A stretch of DNA of 64,000 bases, from the NCBI RefSeq assembly GCF_009707325.1, contig NZ_CP046103.1, positions 1,165,810-1,229,809 on the forward strand, given 5' to 3'. Below, one piece after another: positions 20,143 to 29,923 of this stretch (its first letter is position 1; each line of letters starts with the position of its first letter). Made by a program: the position numbers and the translations under genes. Source of the stretch: Pseudomonas sp. IB20. Its GTDB lineage: Bacteria > Pseudomonadota > Gammaproteobacteria > Pseudomonadales > Pseudomonadaceae. The notes beneath the pieces are model-generated. The model saw only the letters and a list, made by a program, of their open reading frames with translations, did not search any database and was not told where the DNA came from.

Positions 20143-21005
20143 GTACTTCCGGGTTCGACCTCGGCGAAGGTGATGCCGGCTTCGTTCTCGGTGAAGGTCC
20201 GGTCGGGATCCTGTTGATCCACGGCCTGACCGGCACCCCGACGGAATTGCGTCAGGTGGCAAAAGGGCTGGCCAAGGCGGGTAACTGCACGGTGTACGTG
20301 CCTACCCTGGCCGGGCATTGCGGTGACAACAGCGACCTGCAGGCCACCGGCTGGCTGGACTGGTACGAAGGCGTGCGCAAGACCTTCGTACAGGTCAAGC
20401 AACGCCACGAGCAGGTGTTTGTCGGTGGCTTGTCCATGGGCGCGGTGATGTCGATGTACGTGGCCGCCGAGCACCCTGGCCAAGTCGCCGGGCTGTTGAT
20501 GTATTCCACCACCTTGAAGTACGACGGTTGGAGCATTCACAAGCTGGCGTTCCTGACGCCGTTGCTGATGAAGATTCCCTTCGGCGTGCACATCTGCCGC
20601 TTTGAAGAAAAGCCGCCTTACGGCATCAAGAACGAGCGCCTGCGGGCCATCGTCGAGCGCCAGATGAAGGAAGGCGAGAGCAGCGAGGCCGGCTTGCTGA
20701 CCATGGAGGGCATCACGGTGCGCGAGTTGCACCGCATGAACGCCGTGGTCAAGAAGCGCATGCCCGAGATCAAGGTGCCGGCCCTGGTGTTGCACTCCAT
20801 CGAGGACGACATCACCAGCCGCTGGAACGCCGACTACGTGGAACGCCACTTGGGCGGCCCCGTGACCAAGATTTTGTTGGACAACTGCTACCACATGATC
20901 ACCGTCGACCTGCAATACCGCCGGGTGATTGAGTTGAGCGCTGAGTTTGTCGAGCAACACGCCGAGGCTATCCAGGCACCCGTAGACTATCGGCAGCGGG
21001 CATAA
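20139..21005 (+). CDS. alpha/beta hydrolase (carboxylesterase/thioesterase type)
   Basis: A 288-residue cytosolic hydrolase starting at GTG in a 4-nt overlap with the aminotransferase. Oxyanion loop LIHGLTGTP, nucleophile S99 in GGLSMGAVMS, late acid in HSIEDDITS and His in NCYHMITVD give a complete triad. The short lid resembles Est30-like carboxylesterases. In the operon it could cleave an ester, thioester or lactone intermediate. No signal peptide is present. Confidence 0.85.
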   Translation: MSTSGFDLGEGDAGFVLGEGPVGILLIHGLTGTPTELRQVAKGLAKAGNCTVYVPTLAGHCGDNSDLQATGWLDWYEGVRKTFVQVKQRHEQVFVGGLSMGAVMSMYVAAEHPGQVAGLLMYSTTLKYDGWSIHKLAFLTPLLMKIPFGVHICRFEEKPPYGIKNERLRAIVERQMKEGESSEAGLLTMEGITVRELHRMNAVVKKRMPEIKVPALVLHSIEDDITSRWNADYVERHLGGPVTKILLDNCYHMITVDLQYRRVIELSAEFVEQHAEAIQAPVDYRQRA

Positions 21006-21020
21006 GCCTAAGGACGCGAC

Positions 21021-22145
21021 GTGATCACCGCCCAAGCCTTTTCAACCATCCGGGCCATCCAGCGCAGTGCCTGGAACGACTGTTTTCCCGGAGCTCTGGA
21101 GGATTGGGATTTTTACGTCGCCGTGGAAAACGCCGCCATCGATGAATTCAAATGGCGTTACCTGGCTGTATACGAAGATGAAACGCTGGTGGCCGTCGCC
21201 GCCGCGTTCATCACCCATTATCGCCTCGACACCACGGTGTCGGGCGCCGGCAAGCGCTTTACCGAGCGCCTGGAGCGACTGTGGCCGGGTGTTTTGCGTT
21301 TGCAGTTGTATGCCATCGGCTCTCCGGTGGCCGAGCGTTGCGATGCGGGAATTGCCAGTAGCGTTCCTGAGGGGCAGCGCCCGCTGTTGATCAAGCACTT
21401 GCTTGAGGCTGCACGCCAGGATGCCCACGCATTCGGGATTGGCCTGGTAGCGGTCAAGGACGTGCCGACCAAAGACCCGCACTGGGCGGCGAGCTGCCGC
21501 GCTGCGGGATTTCAAACTATGCCCAGCTTGCCCAGCGGTTTGCTGACGGTGCCTTACGGTTCGGTGGACGCCTACCTGGGCTCGTTGTGCAAATCGACCC
21601 GCAAGGACCTGCGCCGTAAACTGCGTGCGCCGGGACCGCGCGTGGAGTGGCGGCACAATATCGATGACGTGCTGCCTGAGGTGATGCGCCTATACGAGGC
21701 CACGCTCAGCCGCGCCGATTTGCAATTCGAACGCCTGCCGGCCACTTACTTCACCGGCGTCCTCGAACGGCTTGAAGGGCGTGCGGTCTGTGTTTTGTAT
21801 TGGGTGGACGAGCGTCTGGTGGCGTTCAACCTGATCCTGTTGGACCAGCACCGTTTGATCGACAAGTTTTTCGGGCATGACATGCAATTCAGTCGCGAAT
21901 ACAGCTTGTACTTCAGATACTGGCTGACCAATGTCGGCTATTGTATTGCGCACAATATTCCCGTGTACGAGTGCGGTCAGGACGGGTACGCGAGCAAGCT
22001 GCGCCTGGGTTGCGAGTTCCGGGGCAACAGTATGTTCTTCCGTCACCGTAACCGGCTGGTCAATGGCCTGCTCAAACTCGTGAAAATGTACATAAGACCG
22101 GATCGTTCCGACCCTGCCATGGCTGCTGCGATAAGCGAAACCTGA
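21021..22145 (+). CDS. FemAB/GNAT-like N-acyltransferase
   Basis: A 374-residue protein starting at GTG, with AAGGA about 6 nt upstream. The C-terminal half (about 185-360) has the GNAT-like fold of FemAB/BioF2-type acyltransferases: a basic KSTRKDLRRKLR helix, LVAFNLILLD strand and the YECGQDGYASKLRLG motif. Such enzymes transfer acyl or aminoacyl groups to amines. Following an aminotransferase in the operon, N-acylation of a newly made amine is the simplest idea (inference). It joins the kinase gene through a TGATG overlap. Confidence 0.72.
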   Translation: MITAQAFSTIRAIQRSAWNDCFPGALEDWDFYVAVENAAIDEFKWRYLAVYEDETLVAVAAAFITHYRLDTTVSGAGKRFTERLERLWPGVLRLQLYAIGSPVAERCDAGIASSVPEGQRPLLIKHLLEAARQDAHAFGIGLVAVKDVPTKDPHWAASCRAAGFQTMPSLPSGLLTVPYGSVDAYLGSLCKSTRKDLRRKLRAPGPRVEWRHNIDDVLPEVMRLYEATLSRADLQFERLPATYFTGVLERLEGRAVCVLYWVDERLVAFNLILLDQHRLIDKFFGHDMQFSREYSLYFRYWLTNVGYCIAHNIPVYECGQDGYASKLRLGCEFRGNSMFFRHRNRLVNGLLKLVKMYIRPDRSDPAMAAAISET

Positions 22146-23923
22146 TGATCACCAAAACCCGCCAGAAAGCCCGCCCCTTTGCCATTTCGCGCTGGAGCGT
22201 CCAGCGCAAGCTGGTGCTGGCGTTCTGGCTGGTCAGCGTCATTCCCACCATGATCGCCGCCGAGCTGGCCGCGACCACGCTGTCGCAGATTTTCGACAGC
22301 AACGTGCGCATCTGGCTGCAAGAGTCGACCAAGATCGTCAAGGACGAGATTGGCGATATCCTTCATGACAACGCGCGCATGGCCAAGCTGTTCATGCGCT
22401 ACACCAGCCCGCCTTCGAGCCGGCAGGCTGCCAAGCATGACCGACTCACGGCCGATATCGCCCAGGCCACGGATATAGACGTGGTCTCGCTGATTCGCGT
22501 GAGTGACCACAAGATCGTGTTCAGCACGGCGCCTGACGATGTCGTCAAGCAGATCAGCCTGACCAGCAATGCGGTGCTGCAAACCATCCAGGTAGCCGGC
22601 GTGAATACGGGCCTGGTGGTCTCGACGTTCGAAAGCAACCAGGAAGGCGTCGACTACGTATTGTTGGTGGCCACTTACCTGGACAGCAGCTTCCTCACCA
22701 GCGTGGCCGATGTGCACTCCCTCGACCTGCGCCTGTACCTGGCCAACCCGTCGGGCTTTAATGAAATCTTCTCGACCCAACGGTTCGAAAATCACCCCTC
22801 GCGCATCCCCAAGGATGTCGAGACGGCGATGCGCAGCACCAAGCAGCCGAGCGAGCAGTTCACCAACAATTACAGCGGTTTGTACTGGCCGATCTTCAAT
22901 GACGCCGGCGAACTGCAAGGCGTGATCTTCAGCGGCCTGCTGCGTCACACCAGCCTGGTGGGGCTGGTGAACCAGAGCAACCTGTTCGTGCTGATTTTCC
23001 TGCTCAGCTCGGCGCTGTCCCTGGGCGCCGGTGTGCTGGTGTCACGGCGCCTGACCAAGCCGCTGCGCGATTTGTCTCAAGGCGTGGGGGCAGTGATCTC
23101 GGGCAATTACGAGCACCGCGTGTTGGTCACCGGCGGCGATGAGCTGGCCCAACTGAGCAGCACCTTCAACCACATGACCGAGCGCCTGGGCGAGTTGCAT
23201 CACCTTGAAGCCCAGTTGCGCCGCCGCGACCGGCTGCACGCCCTGGGCGAAGTTGCCATGGGCCTGGCCCACGAAATCCGCAACCCGCTGGGCATTATCA
23301 AGACCGCCACCCAGTTGTTGCACCGCCGCGCTGACTTGCCGGAAACCGACAAGCGCCACTTGGAATACGTGATCAGCGAGGTCAGCCGCATCAACGACCT
23401 GATCACCGAATTCCTCGACTTTGCCAAGCCCAACCCGCCGTTGCGCGTGTTGCAGGCAGTGCGCCCGCTGGTGGAGGAAATACTCGGCTTTTGCGGCCCG
23501 GAACTGGCCACCCATAACATCGACGCGCACATCGATGATCAGGCGCCCGGTGCGACCATCTATGCCGATGCCAAGCAGCTCAAGCAGGCGTGCCTCAACC
23601 TGATTCTCAACGCCATCGATGCGATGCCCGAAGGCGGGCGCCTGACCCTGGGCATTCGCAGCGTGGGCGGCAACACGGTGATCAGCATCGCCGACACCGG
23701 CCAAGGCATCCCGGCGGATATGGTCGAGCGGATCTTCACGCCATTCGTCACCACCAAGGCCTCGGGCACAGGCTTAGGCCTGGCAAAAGTCTATTCGATC
23801 ATGGAGAGTCACGACGGCAGCATTGAATGTGCCAGTGAGAAAGATGCCGGCGCCACCTTCAGCCTGTACATTCCGGCCCACGGTGAAGACGACGGCGACG
23901 ATGAGGAAGGTCATGACGCATAA
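22145..23923 (+). CDS. membrane sensor histidine kinase with HAMP domain
   Basis: A 592-residue inner-membrane kinase: TM1 (about 22-43), a periplasmic sensor of about 230 residues, TM2 (about 278-299), HAMP ([13 protein letters not shown]), HisKA with AHEIRNPLG and HATPase boxes ([27 protein letters not shown]). The tail is acidic (EDDGDDEEG). It is the cognate sensor of the NtrC-type regulator that overlaps its 3' end by 11 nt. The ligand may be a substrate or product of the four enzymes encoded upstream. Confidence 0.88.
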   Translation: MITKTRQKARPFAISRWSVQRKLVLAFWLVSVIPTMIAAELAATTLSQIFDSNVRIWLQESTKIVKDEIGDILHDNARMAKLFMRYTSPPSSRQAAKHDRLTADIAQATDIDVVSLIRVSDHKIVFSTAPDDVVKQISLTSNAVLQTIQVAGVNTGLVVSTFESNQEGVDYVLLVATYLDSSFLTSVADVHSLDLRLYLANPSGFNEIFSTQRFENHPSRIPKDVETAMRSTKQPSEQFTNNYSGLYWPIFNDAGELQGVIFSGLLRHTSLVGLVNQSNLFVLIFLLSSALSLGAGVLVSRRLTKPLRDLSQGVGAVISGNYEHRVLVTGGDELAQLSSTFNHMTERLGELHHLEAQLRRRDRLHALGEVAMGLAHEIRNPLGIIKTATQLLHRRADLPETDKRHLEYVISEVSRINDLITEFLDFAKPNPPLRVLQAVRPLVEEILGFCGPELATHNIDAHIDDQAPGATIYADAKQLKQACLNLILNAIDAMPEGGRLTLGIRSVGGNTVISIADTGQGIPADMVERIFTPFVTTKASGTGLGLAKVYSIMESHDGSIECASEKDAGATFSLYIPAHGEDDGDDEEGHDA

Positions 23924-25310
23924 CGTATTGGTAGTCGACGACGAGCCCAAGCTCTGCGACTTGCTGTCCTCGGCCTTGAGCCAGAACGGCATTCAGGTAT
24001 TCACCGCGAGCAACGGCCTGCACGCACTCAAGGTGCTGGAGCAGGAAGACATCGACCTGGTGATCAGTGACTGGCGCATGCCGGGCATGGACGGGCCGGC
24101 GCTGCTGGCTGAGATCAAGGTGCGTTTCCCAGAACTGCCGGTGATCGTGATGACCGCCTATAGCACGGTAAAGAACGCTGTGCAGTCCATGCGCAACGGC
24201 GCCTATGACTACATCGCCAAGCCGTTCGACATCGACGAGCTGGACATCACCGTGGCCAAGGCCTTGCAGTTTCGCGACATCATGCGCGACAACGCGCGGC
24301 TGCGTGCCGAGCTTGACCACCATGCGCAGTTCGACAGCCTGGTGGGCGACAGCCCGGCGTTTCGCCAGGTGCTGCACGCAATCGACTCGGTGCGTGACAG
24401 CAACGCGACCATCCTGCTGACTGGCGAAAGCGGCACCGGCAAGGAAATGGTCGCCCGCGCTATCCACAAGCACGGCAGCCGCGCCGACAAGCCGTTCGTG
24501 GCGGTTAATTGCGCGGCCATCCCCGACGGTTTACTGGAAAGCGAGATGTTCGGCCATCGCAAAGGCGCGTTCACCGGCGCCGTGGCGGACCGGGTCGGGC
24601 GCTTTATGCAGGCCGACAAGGGCACGCTGTTCCTTGATGAAGTGGGGGATATGCCCCTGGCCTTGCAGGCCAAGATTCTGCGCGCCTTGCAGGAGCGGGT
24701 GATCGAACCGGTGGGCGACCCACGCGAGCGTAAGGTGGATGTGCGAGTGATCGCCGCCACCAATAAAAACCTGCTGGACGCGGTGGCCAATAAAGAATTT
24801 CGCGAAGACCTGTATTACCGCCTCAACGTGTTCCCGATCCCGCTGCCGGCCCTGCGCGAACGCGCCGAGGACATCGTGCCGCTGGCCCGACACTTTGCCC
24901 AGACCCTGAGCGCCACCGCCGGCAAACGCGTCACTGGCTTCAGCCCTGAGGCGTTGCAGGCCATGGCGGCCTACAGCTGGCCGGGGAACATTCGTGAACT
25001 GCAGAACTGTGTGGAGCGCGCGACCATTGTGGCGGCATCGCCTGTGATCGAAGACATTGACCTGCCGGCGTATCTGTTTGCGTCCAGGCCTGCTGGAGAT
25101 GGCGTTACGGCGCTGCTGGGTGACAACCCGAGCGTGCCTGCGGACCTGGACGCGGCGCTGGCAGAAGTCGAGAAAACCTACATTCTGGCGGCGTTGAATG
25201 AGAGCAACGGCGTGCAGGCGGCGGCTGCGGCGAAGATCGGGATTTCCGAGAGGAGCTTTTGGTATCGGTTGAAGAAGTTGGGGATTCAGGTCGACAAGAT
25301 CGTGCGCTGA
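23913..25310 (+). CDS. sigma-54-dependent NtrC-type response regulator
   Basis: A 465-residue activator: receiver (residues 4-115, phosphoacceptor in VISDWRMPG), AAA+ domain with Walker A GESGTGKE, the sigma-54 contact loop GAFTGA, Walker B TLFLDEVGDM, and a C-terminal Fis-type HTH (AAAAAKIGISERSFWYRLKK). The ATG at 23913 follows GAGGAAGG and lies in the end of the kinase gene. It very probably binds the TGTAGC dyads at 17876-17912 and drives its own operon from the sigma-54 promoter at 17965. Confidence 0.9.
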   Translation: MTHNVLVVDDEPKLCDLLSSALSQNGIQVFTASNGLHALKVLEQEDIDLVISDWRMPGMDGPALLAEIKVRFPELPVIVMTAYSTVKNAVQSMRNGAYDYIAKPFDIDELDITVAKALQFRDIMRDNARLRAELDHHAQFDSLVGDSPAFRQVLHAIDSVRDSNATILLTGESGTGKEMVARAIHKHGSRADKPFVAVNCAAIPDGLLESEMFGHRKGAFTGAVADRVGRFMQADKGTLFLDEVGDMPLALQAKILRALQERVIEPVGDPRERKVDVRVIAATNKNLLDAVANKEFREDLYYRLNVFPIPLPALRERAEDIVPLARHFAQTLSATAGKRVTGFSPEALQAMAAYSWPGNIRELQNCVERATIVAASPVIEDIDLPAYLFASRPAGDGVTALLGDNPSVPADLDAALAEVEKTYILAALNESNGVQAAAAAKIGISERSFWYRLKKLGIQVDKIVR

Positions 25311-25341
25311 TTTTCCAGGCGTCCCATCATTGTTCTAAATG

Positions 25342-25416
25342 TGGGAGCTGGCTTGCCTGCGATAGCCATAGGTTTCTACGAACCTGCCATCACCCAAATA
25401 ACGGATATGTACCCAG
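25342..25416. repeat. REP half-site plus remnant of the 200-bp element
   Basis: ATGTGGGAGCTGGCTTGCCT at 25342 is a REP half-site. AATAACGGATATGTACCCAG, from about 25396, is identical to the right end of the element at 16798-16997. The two repeats sit next to each other between the regulator gene and glpM. Confidence 0.65.
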
Positions 25417-25435
25417 CGACCCCGCGATAACCACA

Positions 25436-25774
25436 TCAGGTATGGAAGCGCACCCACACACTCACCAACACCGTCGCCGCCATCAACCACGCCACCGCCG
25501 CCACGGCGAGTGAGGCTTCCAAGCGCATCCGGTCGACCATCACATACAACGTCGCCAAATACACAAAATACGGAATGATCGACCACATCCCAAACACGAT
25601 GGTGGTCTTCAAATCCTCCACCGAACGGCCCTTACCGACGATGTAATGCGCAATCAACGCAAAGGTCGGAAACAACGGTACTAACCCTGCGATGTAATAG
25701 TTTTTGGTCTTGGCCAACGCCGCCAAGATCAACACCACTGCCGCGCCAATGGCGGCCTTCAGGAGTAGATCCAT
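25436..25774 (-). CDS. glpM: GlpM family membrane protein
   Basis: A 112-residue protein with four hydrophobic segments (about 2-22, 27-46, 57-76 and 86-108) and the YYIAGLVPLFPTFALIAHYI stretch typical of GlpM. In P. aeruginosa GlpM is encoded beside the glycerol genes and affects alginate production; its biochemical role is unknown. Here it overlaps the end of aauR by one base (TGATG) and so is probably expressed with the aau genes, still near glpD. Confidence 0.8.
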   Translation of the reverse strand: MDLLLKAAIGAAVVLILAALAKTKNYYIAGLVPLFPTFALIAHYIVGKGRSVEDLKTTIVFGMWSIIPYFVYLATLYVMVDRMRLEASLAVAAVAWLMAATVLVSVWVRFHT

Positions 25775-27123
25775 CAGTGACTCAACCCATATTTTTTGAC
25801 CTTGTCGAACAGGGTGGTCTTGGCCATGCCCAGTTCCTGGCTGGCCTGGGTCAGGTTGCCACCGCTGCGTTGCAGGGCATCCACCAGCAGGTTGCGCTCG
25901 AAGGCTTCCACGGCTTCAGTAAAGGCCAGGCCATGGTTGACGGTGCCGTTGCCGGTTTTCTTGAAGGCCGGCAAGCCCAAGGCGAAGCGCTCGGCCACGT
26001 TGCGCAGTTCACGCACGTTGCCTGGCCAGTCATGGCTCATCAGCGTTGAAACGGTCTGGTTGTCCAGCTCCGGTGCGGTGCGGTCGAAACGCAAAGAGGA
26101 CTGCTGCAGGAAGTGTTCGAATAATTGCAGGATGTCTTCGCGGCGCTCGCGCAGGGGCGGCAGTTCCAGGGTTACCACGTTGAGGCGGTAGTAAAGGTCG
26201 CTGCGAAATTGGCTGGCGCGGCTCAGCTCGTCGAGGTCGGATTTGGTGGCGGCGATCACCCGGCAATCCACCGCCACGCTCTGGTTCGAGCCCAGGCGTT
26301 CGAGGGTGCGCTCCTGCAACACCCGCAGCAATTTGATCTGCAGGTTGATCGGCATGCTTTCCACTTCATCGAGAAACAGCGTGCCCTCGTGGGCATGCTC
26401 TATTTTGCCGATGCGCCGCTTGCCGGCGCCGGTAAAGGCGTTGGCTTCGTGGCCGAATATCTCGCTTTCGAATAGGTTCTCCGGCAGGCCGCCGCAGTTC
26501 AAGGCGACGAACTGGTGGGAATGGCGCCGGCTGAAGTCATGCAGGCAGCGCGCAACCAATTCCTTGCCGGTGCCGGTTTCGCCTTCGATCAGCACGTTGG
26601 CCGATGTGTCGGCGACGTTGGCGATCAGTTCGCGCAGGTTCTGCATGGCCGGCGAGCGGCCGATGATGCGGCCTTCCAAGGAATCGCGTTCGGCCAATTG
26701 GCGGCGTAAAGACCACACTTCTCTCGCCAACCCGCGTTGCTCCAGGGCGCGGCGCGCCACGTCGACCAGGCGCTCGGGGGAGAAGGGTTTCTCCATGAAA
26801 TCGTAGGCACCGTTACGCATGGCGCCGACGGCCATCGAGATATCGCCATGCCCGGTGATCAGCACCACCGGCAGGCTTTTATCCAAGGCCTTGAGGCGTG
26901 TCAGCAGTTCCAGGCCATCGATGCCCGGCAGGCGAATATCGCTGATGACGATGCCGGCGAAGTTCTCGCCGATGCGCTTGAGCGCTTCTTCGGCACTGCC
27001 CACGCCCACGCTGGGAATGTCTTCCAGCGCCAGCGCCTGTTGGCAGCCGAGCAGCACATGGGGGTCGTCTTCGACGATTAGAACGGTGAGGTCGTCTTTT
27101 GCGGCTGTCGTGTCTGTATTCAT
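25774..27123 (-). CDS. aauR: AauR-type sigma-54 response regulator for acidic amino acid uptake
   Basis: A 449-residue NtrC/DctD-type activator: receiver (phosphoacceptor D62 in ISDIRLPG), AAA+ domain (GETGTGKE, TLFLDEVESM) and Fis-like HTH (NLTQASQELGMAKTTLFDKV). The sigma-54 contact loop reads NAFTGA rather than GAFTGA. Position beside aauS and aatPMQJ matches the Aau system of P. putida, which activates glutamate/aspartate uptake. Two matching TTCGGN4CCGAA-type sites lie upstream of aatJ. The coding gap to aauS is 6 bp. Confidence 0.85.
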   Translation of the reverse strand: MNTDTTAAKDDLTVLIVEDDPHVLLGCQQALALEDIPSVGVGSAEEALKRIGENFAGIVISDIRLPGIDGLELLTRLKALDKSLPVVLITGHGDISMAVGAMRNGAYDFMEKPFSPERLVDVARRALEQRGLAREVWSLRRQLAERDSLEGRIIGRSPAMQNLRELIANVADTSANVLIEGETGTGKELVARCLHDFSRRHSHQFVALNCGGLPENLFESEIFGHEANAFTGAGKRRIGKIEHAHEGTLFLDEVESMPINLQIKLLRVLQERTLERLGSNQSVAVDCRVIAATKSDLDELSRASQFRSDLYYRLNVVTLELPPLRERREDILQLFEHFLQQSSLRFDRTAPELDNQTVSTLMSHDWPGNVRELRNVAERFALGLPAFKKTGNGTVNHGLAFTEAVEAFERNLLVDALQRSGGNLTQASQELGMAKTTLFDKVKKYGLSH

Positions 27124-27129
27124 GTCGAC

Positions 27130-29022
27130 TCAGCTTTTTTGAGCGCCCACCAACGGCAGGCACAAGACAAAGGCAGTACCACCACTGGCTGGGTGTTCCA
27201 CGGCAAGGTTGCCGCCGGTGGCCGCCGCGAGGCTGGCGGAAAGGGTCAGGCCCAGCCCCAGGCCTTGTTCGCCGGGTTTGGTGGTGAAGAACGGTTCGAA
27301 TAAATGTTTGCGCGTTTCGGGGTCGATACCATGGCCGTTGTCACGCACGCGCAGGCGGTATTTGCCCTCAAACACGTGGCCATCCAACCACAGTTCGGGC
27401 GCAGGTTGGGCCTGCATCGCGTCTAGCGCATTGCCGATCAGGTTGACCAGGATCTGTTCCAGGCGCGTCTGGTCGATCTGCAAGTGGGCGTTGGCGAAGT
27501 CGCGGTGCACGGTCAGCGGCAGGCTGTCGAGGCGGGCACTGAGCACCTGGAACGTCGCGTCCACGGCTTTACCGAGGTTGGCTTCGCCCTGGTCATCGCC
27601 GCGCCGGGCAAAGGAGCGCAGGCTGGCGGTGATGCGGCCCATGCGGTCGATCAGTTCGTTGATGGTCTTGAGGTTAGCGCTGGCGGTGTCGAGGGCGCCA
27701 CGTTCGAGGAAACGTACGGTGTTGCCCGACAGCGTGCGCAGCGCCGCCAGTGGCTGGTTCAATTCATGGGCGATGCTGGTCGACATCTGGCCGATGGCTG
27801 CCAGCTTACCGGCCTGCACCAGCTCATCCTGGGCGCGGCGCAGGGTTTCTTCGGCCTGGCGCCGTTCACGGATCTGGCCCTTGAGTCGTTCGTTGCTGGC
27901 GCGCAGGTCGCTGGTGCGTTCGGCAATTCTGCGTTCCAGCTGGCTGTTGGCTTCCTGCAAGGCTTCCCGTGCGGCGAGGCGGGTGGCGATGACCTTGCGC
28001 CGCTCGTTCCAAGCGATCAGCAAAAACGCGACCAGGCCAAATGCGACGGCCACCAGAATGCCCTGGTTGATCGCCGCTCGGCGCAGGTCATTGAGCGGGG
28101 TCAGCAGGGTGAAATTCCACGGTGTGTCGTAGAGCGGGCGGGTTTGTGCGAGGTAGCTGACCTCGTGCTCATCGTTGACCACTTCACTGTTGGCCAGGAA
28201 GGTCAGCTTCTCGGTGCCTTCATTCAGACGTTCACGGGCCAGGGGCTCCAGCTCGTTCAGCGTCGCCCAGTAATATTGCAGGCTGTGGGCCAGGCGTTCC
28301 TTGGTGTCATCGCTCAGTGGGCGTACGGCCTTGAGCCGGCGCGCCGGGTCGCTGGAGAGGATGATGATGCCGTTCTCGTCGCTCACAAAGGCTTCGAGGC
28401 GCGCACGCTGCCAGCGTTCCTCAAGGGCTTCGAGGCGCACCTTGACCACGGCAACGCCGATGATCTTGCCGTGTTCTTCCAGGCCGTGGGCCAGGTAGTA
28501 GCCGGGTTCGCCGTTGGTGCTGCCAATGCCATAGAAGCGCCCCGGCTGGCCGCGTACGGCATTTTGGAAATAGGCGCGGAAGGACAGGTCTTCACCCTGG
28601 TAACTGTCGGCATCGCGCCAGTTACTGGTGGCCAGCACCCGGCCGGTGGTGTCCATCACATAGATAGCCCGGCTGCGACTGCGTCGGTTCAGGCCTTCGA
28701 GGTAACCGTTGACGGTTTTGCGGGTTTCCTGGCTCGGGTCGGCCAGCAGCGTGGAGACGCTGGACTCCAATTCCAGGAGGCTGGGCAGGTAGGTGTATTT
28801 GCTCAGTTCGCTTTCGACGGTGCGCGCGTGCAGCTCCAACTGGCGTTCGCCGTTGTCGCTGAGGGTGCGGATGCCATAGTACTCACTGACCCAGAAGCCG
28901 ATATAACCCAAGCCGATCATCAGGGCGATGATCAACGGCGGCAGGAACAGTTGGCGAATCAGACGAGGTTTCACGGCAAGTGATGGCGGTGCGGCGCGAA
29001 ATTGGTTGGGGTCGCATTTCAT
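27130..29022 (-). CDS. aauS: AauS sensor histidine kinase (DctB-like)
   Basis: A 630-residue membrane kinase. TM1 (about 26-48), a periplasmic double-PAS/dCACHE-like sensor (about 50-320), TM2 (FGLVAFLLIAW), a coiled-coil linker (LEANSQLE-type heptads), HisKA with STSIAHELNQPL and HATPase boxes (NLIGNALDAM, DNGHGIDP, GEQGLGLGL). The HELNQPL H-box is typical of DctB-type kinases. The ATG at 29022 follows AAGG; a GTG one codon earlier is possible. It senses acidic amino acids in the Aau system by homology. Confidence 0.85.
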   Translation of the reverse strand: MKCDPNQFRAAPPSLAVKPRLIRQLFLPPLIIALMIGLGYIGFWVSEYYGIRTLSDNGERQLELHARTVESELSKYTYLPSLLELESSVSTLLADPSQETRKTVNGYLEGLNRRSRSRAIYVMDTTGRVLATSNWRDADSYQGEDLSFRAYFQNAVRGQPGRFYGIGSTNGEPGYYLAHGLEEHGKIIGVAVVKVRLEALEERWQRARLEAFVSDENGIIILSSDPARRLKAVRPLSDDTKERLAHSLQYYWATLNELEPLARERLNEGTEKLTFLANSEVVNDEHEVSYLAQTRPLYDTPWNFTLLTPLNDLRRAAINQGILVAVAFGLVAFLLIAWNERRKVIATRLAAREALQEANSQLERRIAERTSDLRASNERLKGQIRERRQAEETLRRAQDELVQAGKLAAIGQMSTSIAHELNQPLAALRTLSGNTVRFLERGALDTASANLKTINELIDRMGRITASLRSFARRGDDQGEANLGKAVDATFQVLSARLDSLPLTVHRDFANAHLQIDQTRLEQILVNLIGNALDAMQAQPAPELWLDGHVFEGKYRLRVRDNGHGIDPETRKHLFEPFFTTKPGEQGLGLGLTLSASLAAATGGNLAVEHPASGGTAFVLCLPLVGAQKS

Positions 29023-29073
29023 CACAGATGCCTTGGGTCAACCAGAGCTTGCCAGCCCTGGCACGGACCTGTT

Positions 29074-29160
29074 TGTGTGGGAGCCTGGCTTTTAGGGGCA
29101 CCGAGGTGATGCCATCGCAGGCAAGCCAGCTCCCACACAGGCCCGCTCCCATATGGGCGC
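29074..29160. repeat. REP pair between aatP and aauS
   Basis: TGTGTGGGAGCCTGGCT faces GCAGGCAAGCCAGCTCCCAC, with a further GCCCGCTCCCATATGGGC copy after it. The stretch separates the transporter genes from aauSR, where its hairpins could reduce read-through of the high-level aat transcript into the regulators. Confidence 0.65.
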
Positions 29161-29188
29161 GGTTTCCACAGTGGAAGCTATATAGGGC

Positions 29189-29923
29189 TTAGTGCTGCAG
29201 GATTTTCTCAAGGAAGTGCTGCGCGCGTTCGGAGCGGGCGCTGATGTCGCCGAAGAACTCCTCTTTCGGGCAGTCTTCGATGATCTTGCCGGCGTCCATG
29301 AAGATCACGCGGTCGGCCACTTTGCGGGCGAAGCCCATTTCGTGGGTCACGCACATCATGGTCATGCCTTCCTGGGCCAGTTGCACCATCACGTCGAGCA
29401 CTTCGTTGACCATTTCCGGGTCGAGCGCCGAGGTCGGTTCGTCGAACAGCATGACGATCGGGTCCATGGCCAGGGCGCGGGCAATCGCCACCCGTTGTTG
29501 CTGGCCGCCGGACAGCTGGCCCGGGTGCTTGTGGGCATGCGCCGACAGGCCCACGCGCTCAAGCAGTTGCAGGCCTTTCTTGGTGGCTTCTTCCTTGCTG
29601 CGGCCGAGCACCTTGATCTGCGCGATGGTCAGGTTTTCGGTGATAGTCAGGTGCGGAAACAGTTCGAAGTGCTGGAACACCATGCCCACGCGCGAGCGCA
29701 GTTTCGGCAGGTTGGTCTTCGGGTCGGCGATGGACGTGCCATCCACCACCACGTCGCCTTTCTGGAACGGTTCCAGCGCGTTGACGCACTTGATCAAGGT
29801 GGATTTACCCGAGCCAGACGGCCCGCACACCACGATCACTTCGCCTTTTTTAACCTCGGTGCTGCAATCGGTCAGCACCTGGAAGTCGCCATACCACTTG
29901 TTGATATTCTTGATAGAGATCAT
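29189..29923 (-). CDS. aatP: glutamate/aspartate ABC transporter ATP-binding protein
   Basis: A 244-residue ABC ATPase of the polar amino acid uptake family: Walker [11 protein letters not shown]-loop [10 protein letters not shown], signature LSGGQQQR, Walker [13 protein letters not shown] and the switch His in [10 protein letters not shown]. It powers import of acidic amino acids with AatQ and AatM. Its start overlaps the end of aatM (ATGA), and it is the last gene of the transporter operon. Confidence 0.92.
   Translation of the reverse strand: MISIKNINKWYGDFQVLTDCSTEVKKGEVIVVCGPSGSGKSTLIKCVNALEPFQKGDVVVDGTSIADPKTNLPKLRSRVGMVFQHFELFPHLTITENLTIAQIKVLGRSKEEATKKGLQLLERVGLSAHAHKHPGQLSGGQQQRVAIARALAMDPIVMLFDEPTSALDPEMVNEVLDVMVQLAQEGMTMMCVTHEMGFARKVADRVIFMDAGKIIEDCPKEEFFGDISARSERAQHFLEKILQH

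Noticed and set aside
18721..20262. 513-codon frame antisense to the aminotransferase
   Set aside because: Antisense shadow of a gene with clear catalytic motifs on the plus strand.
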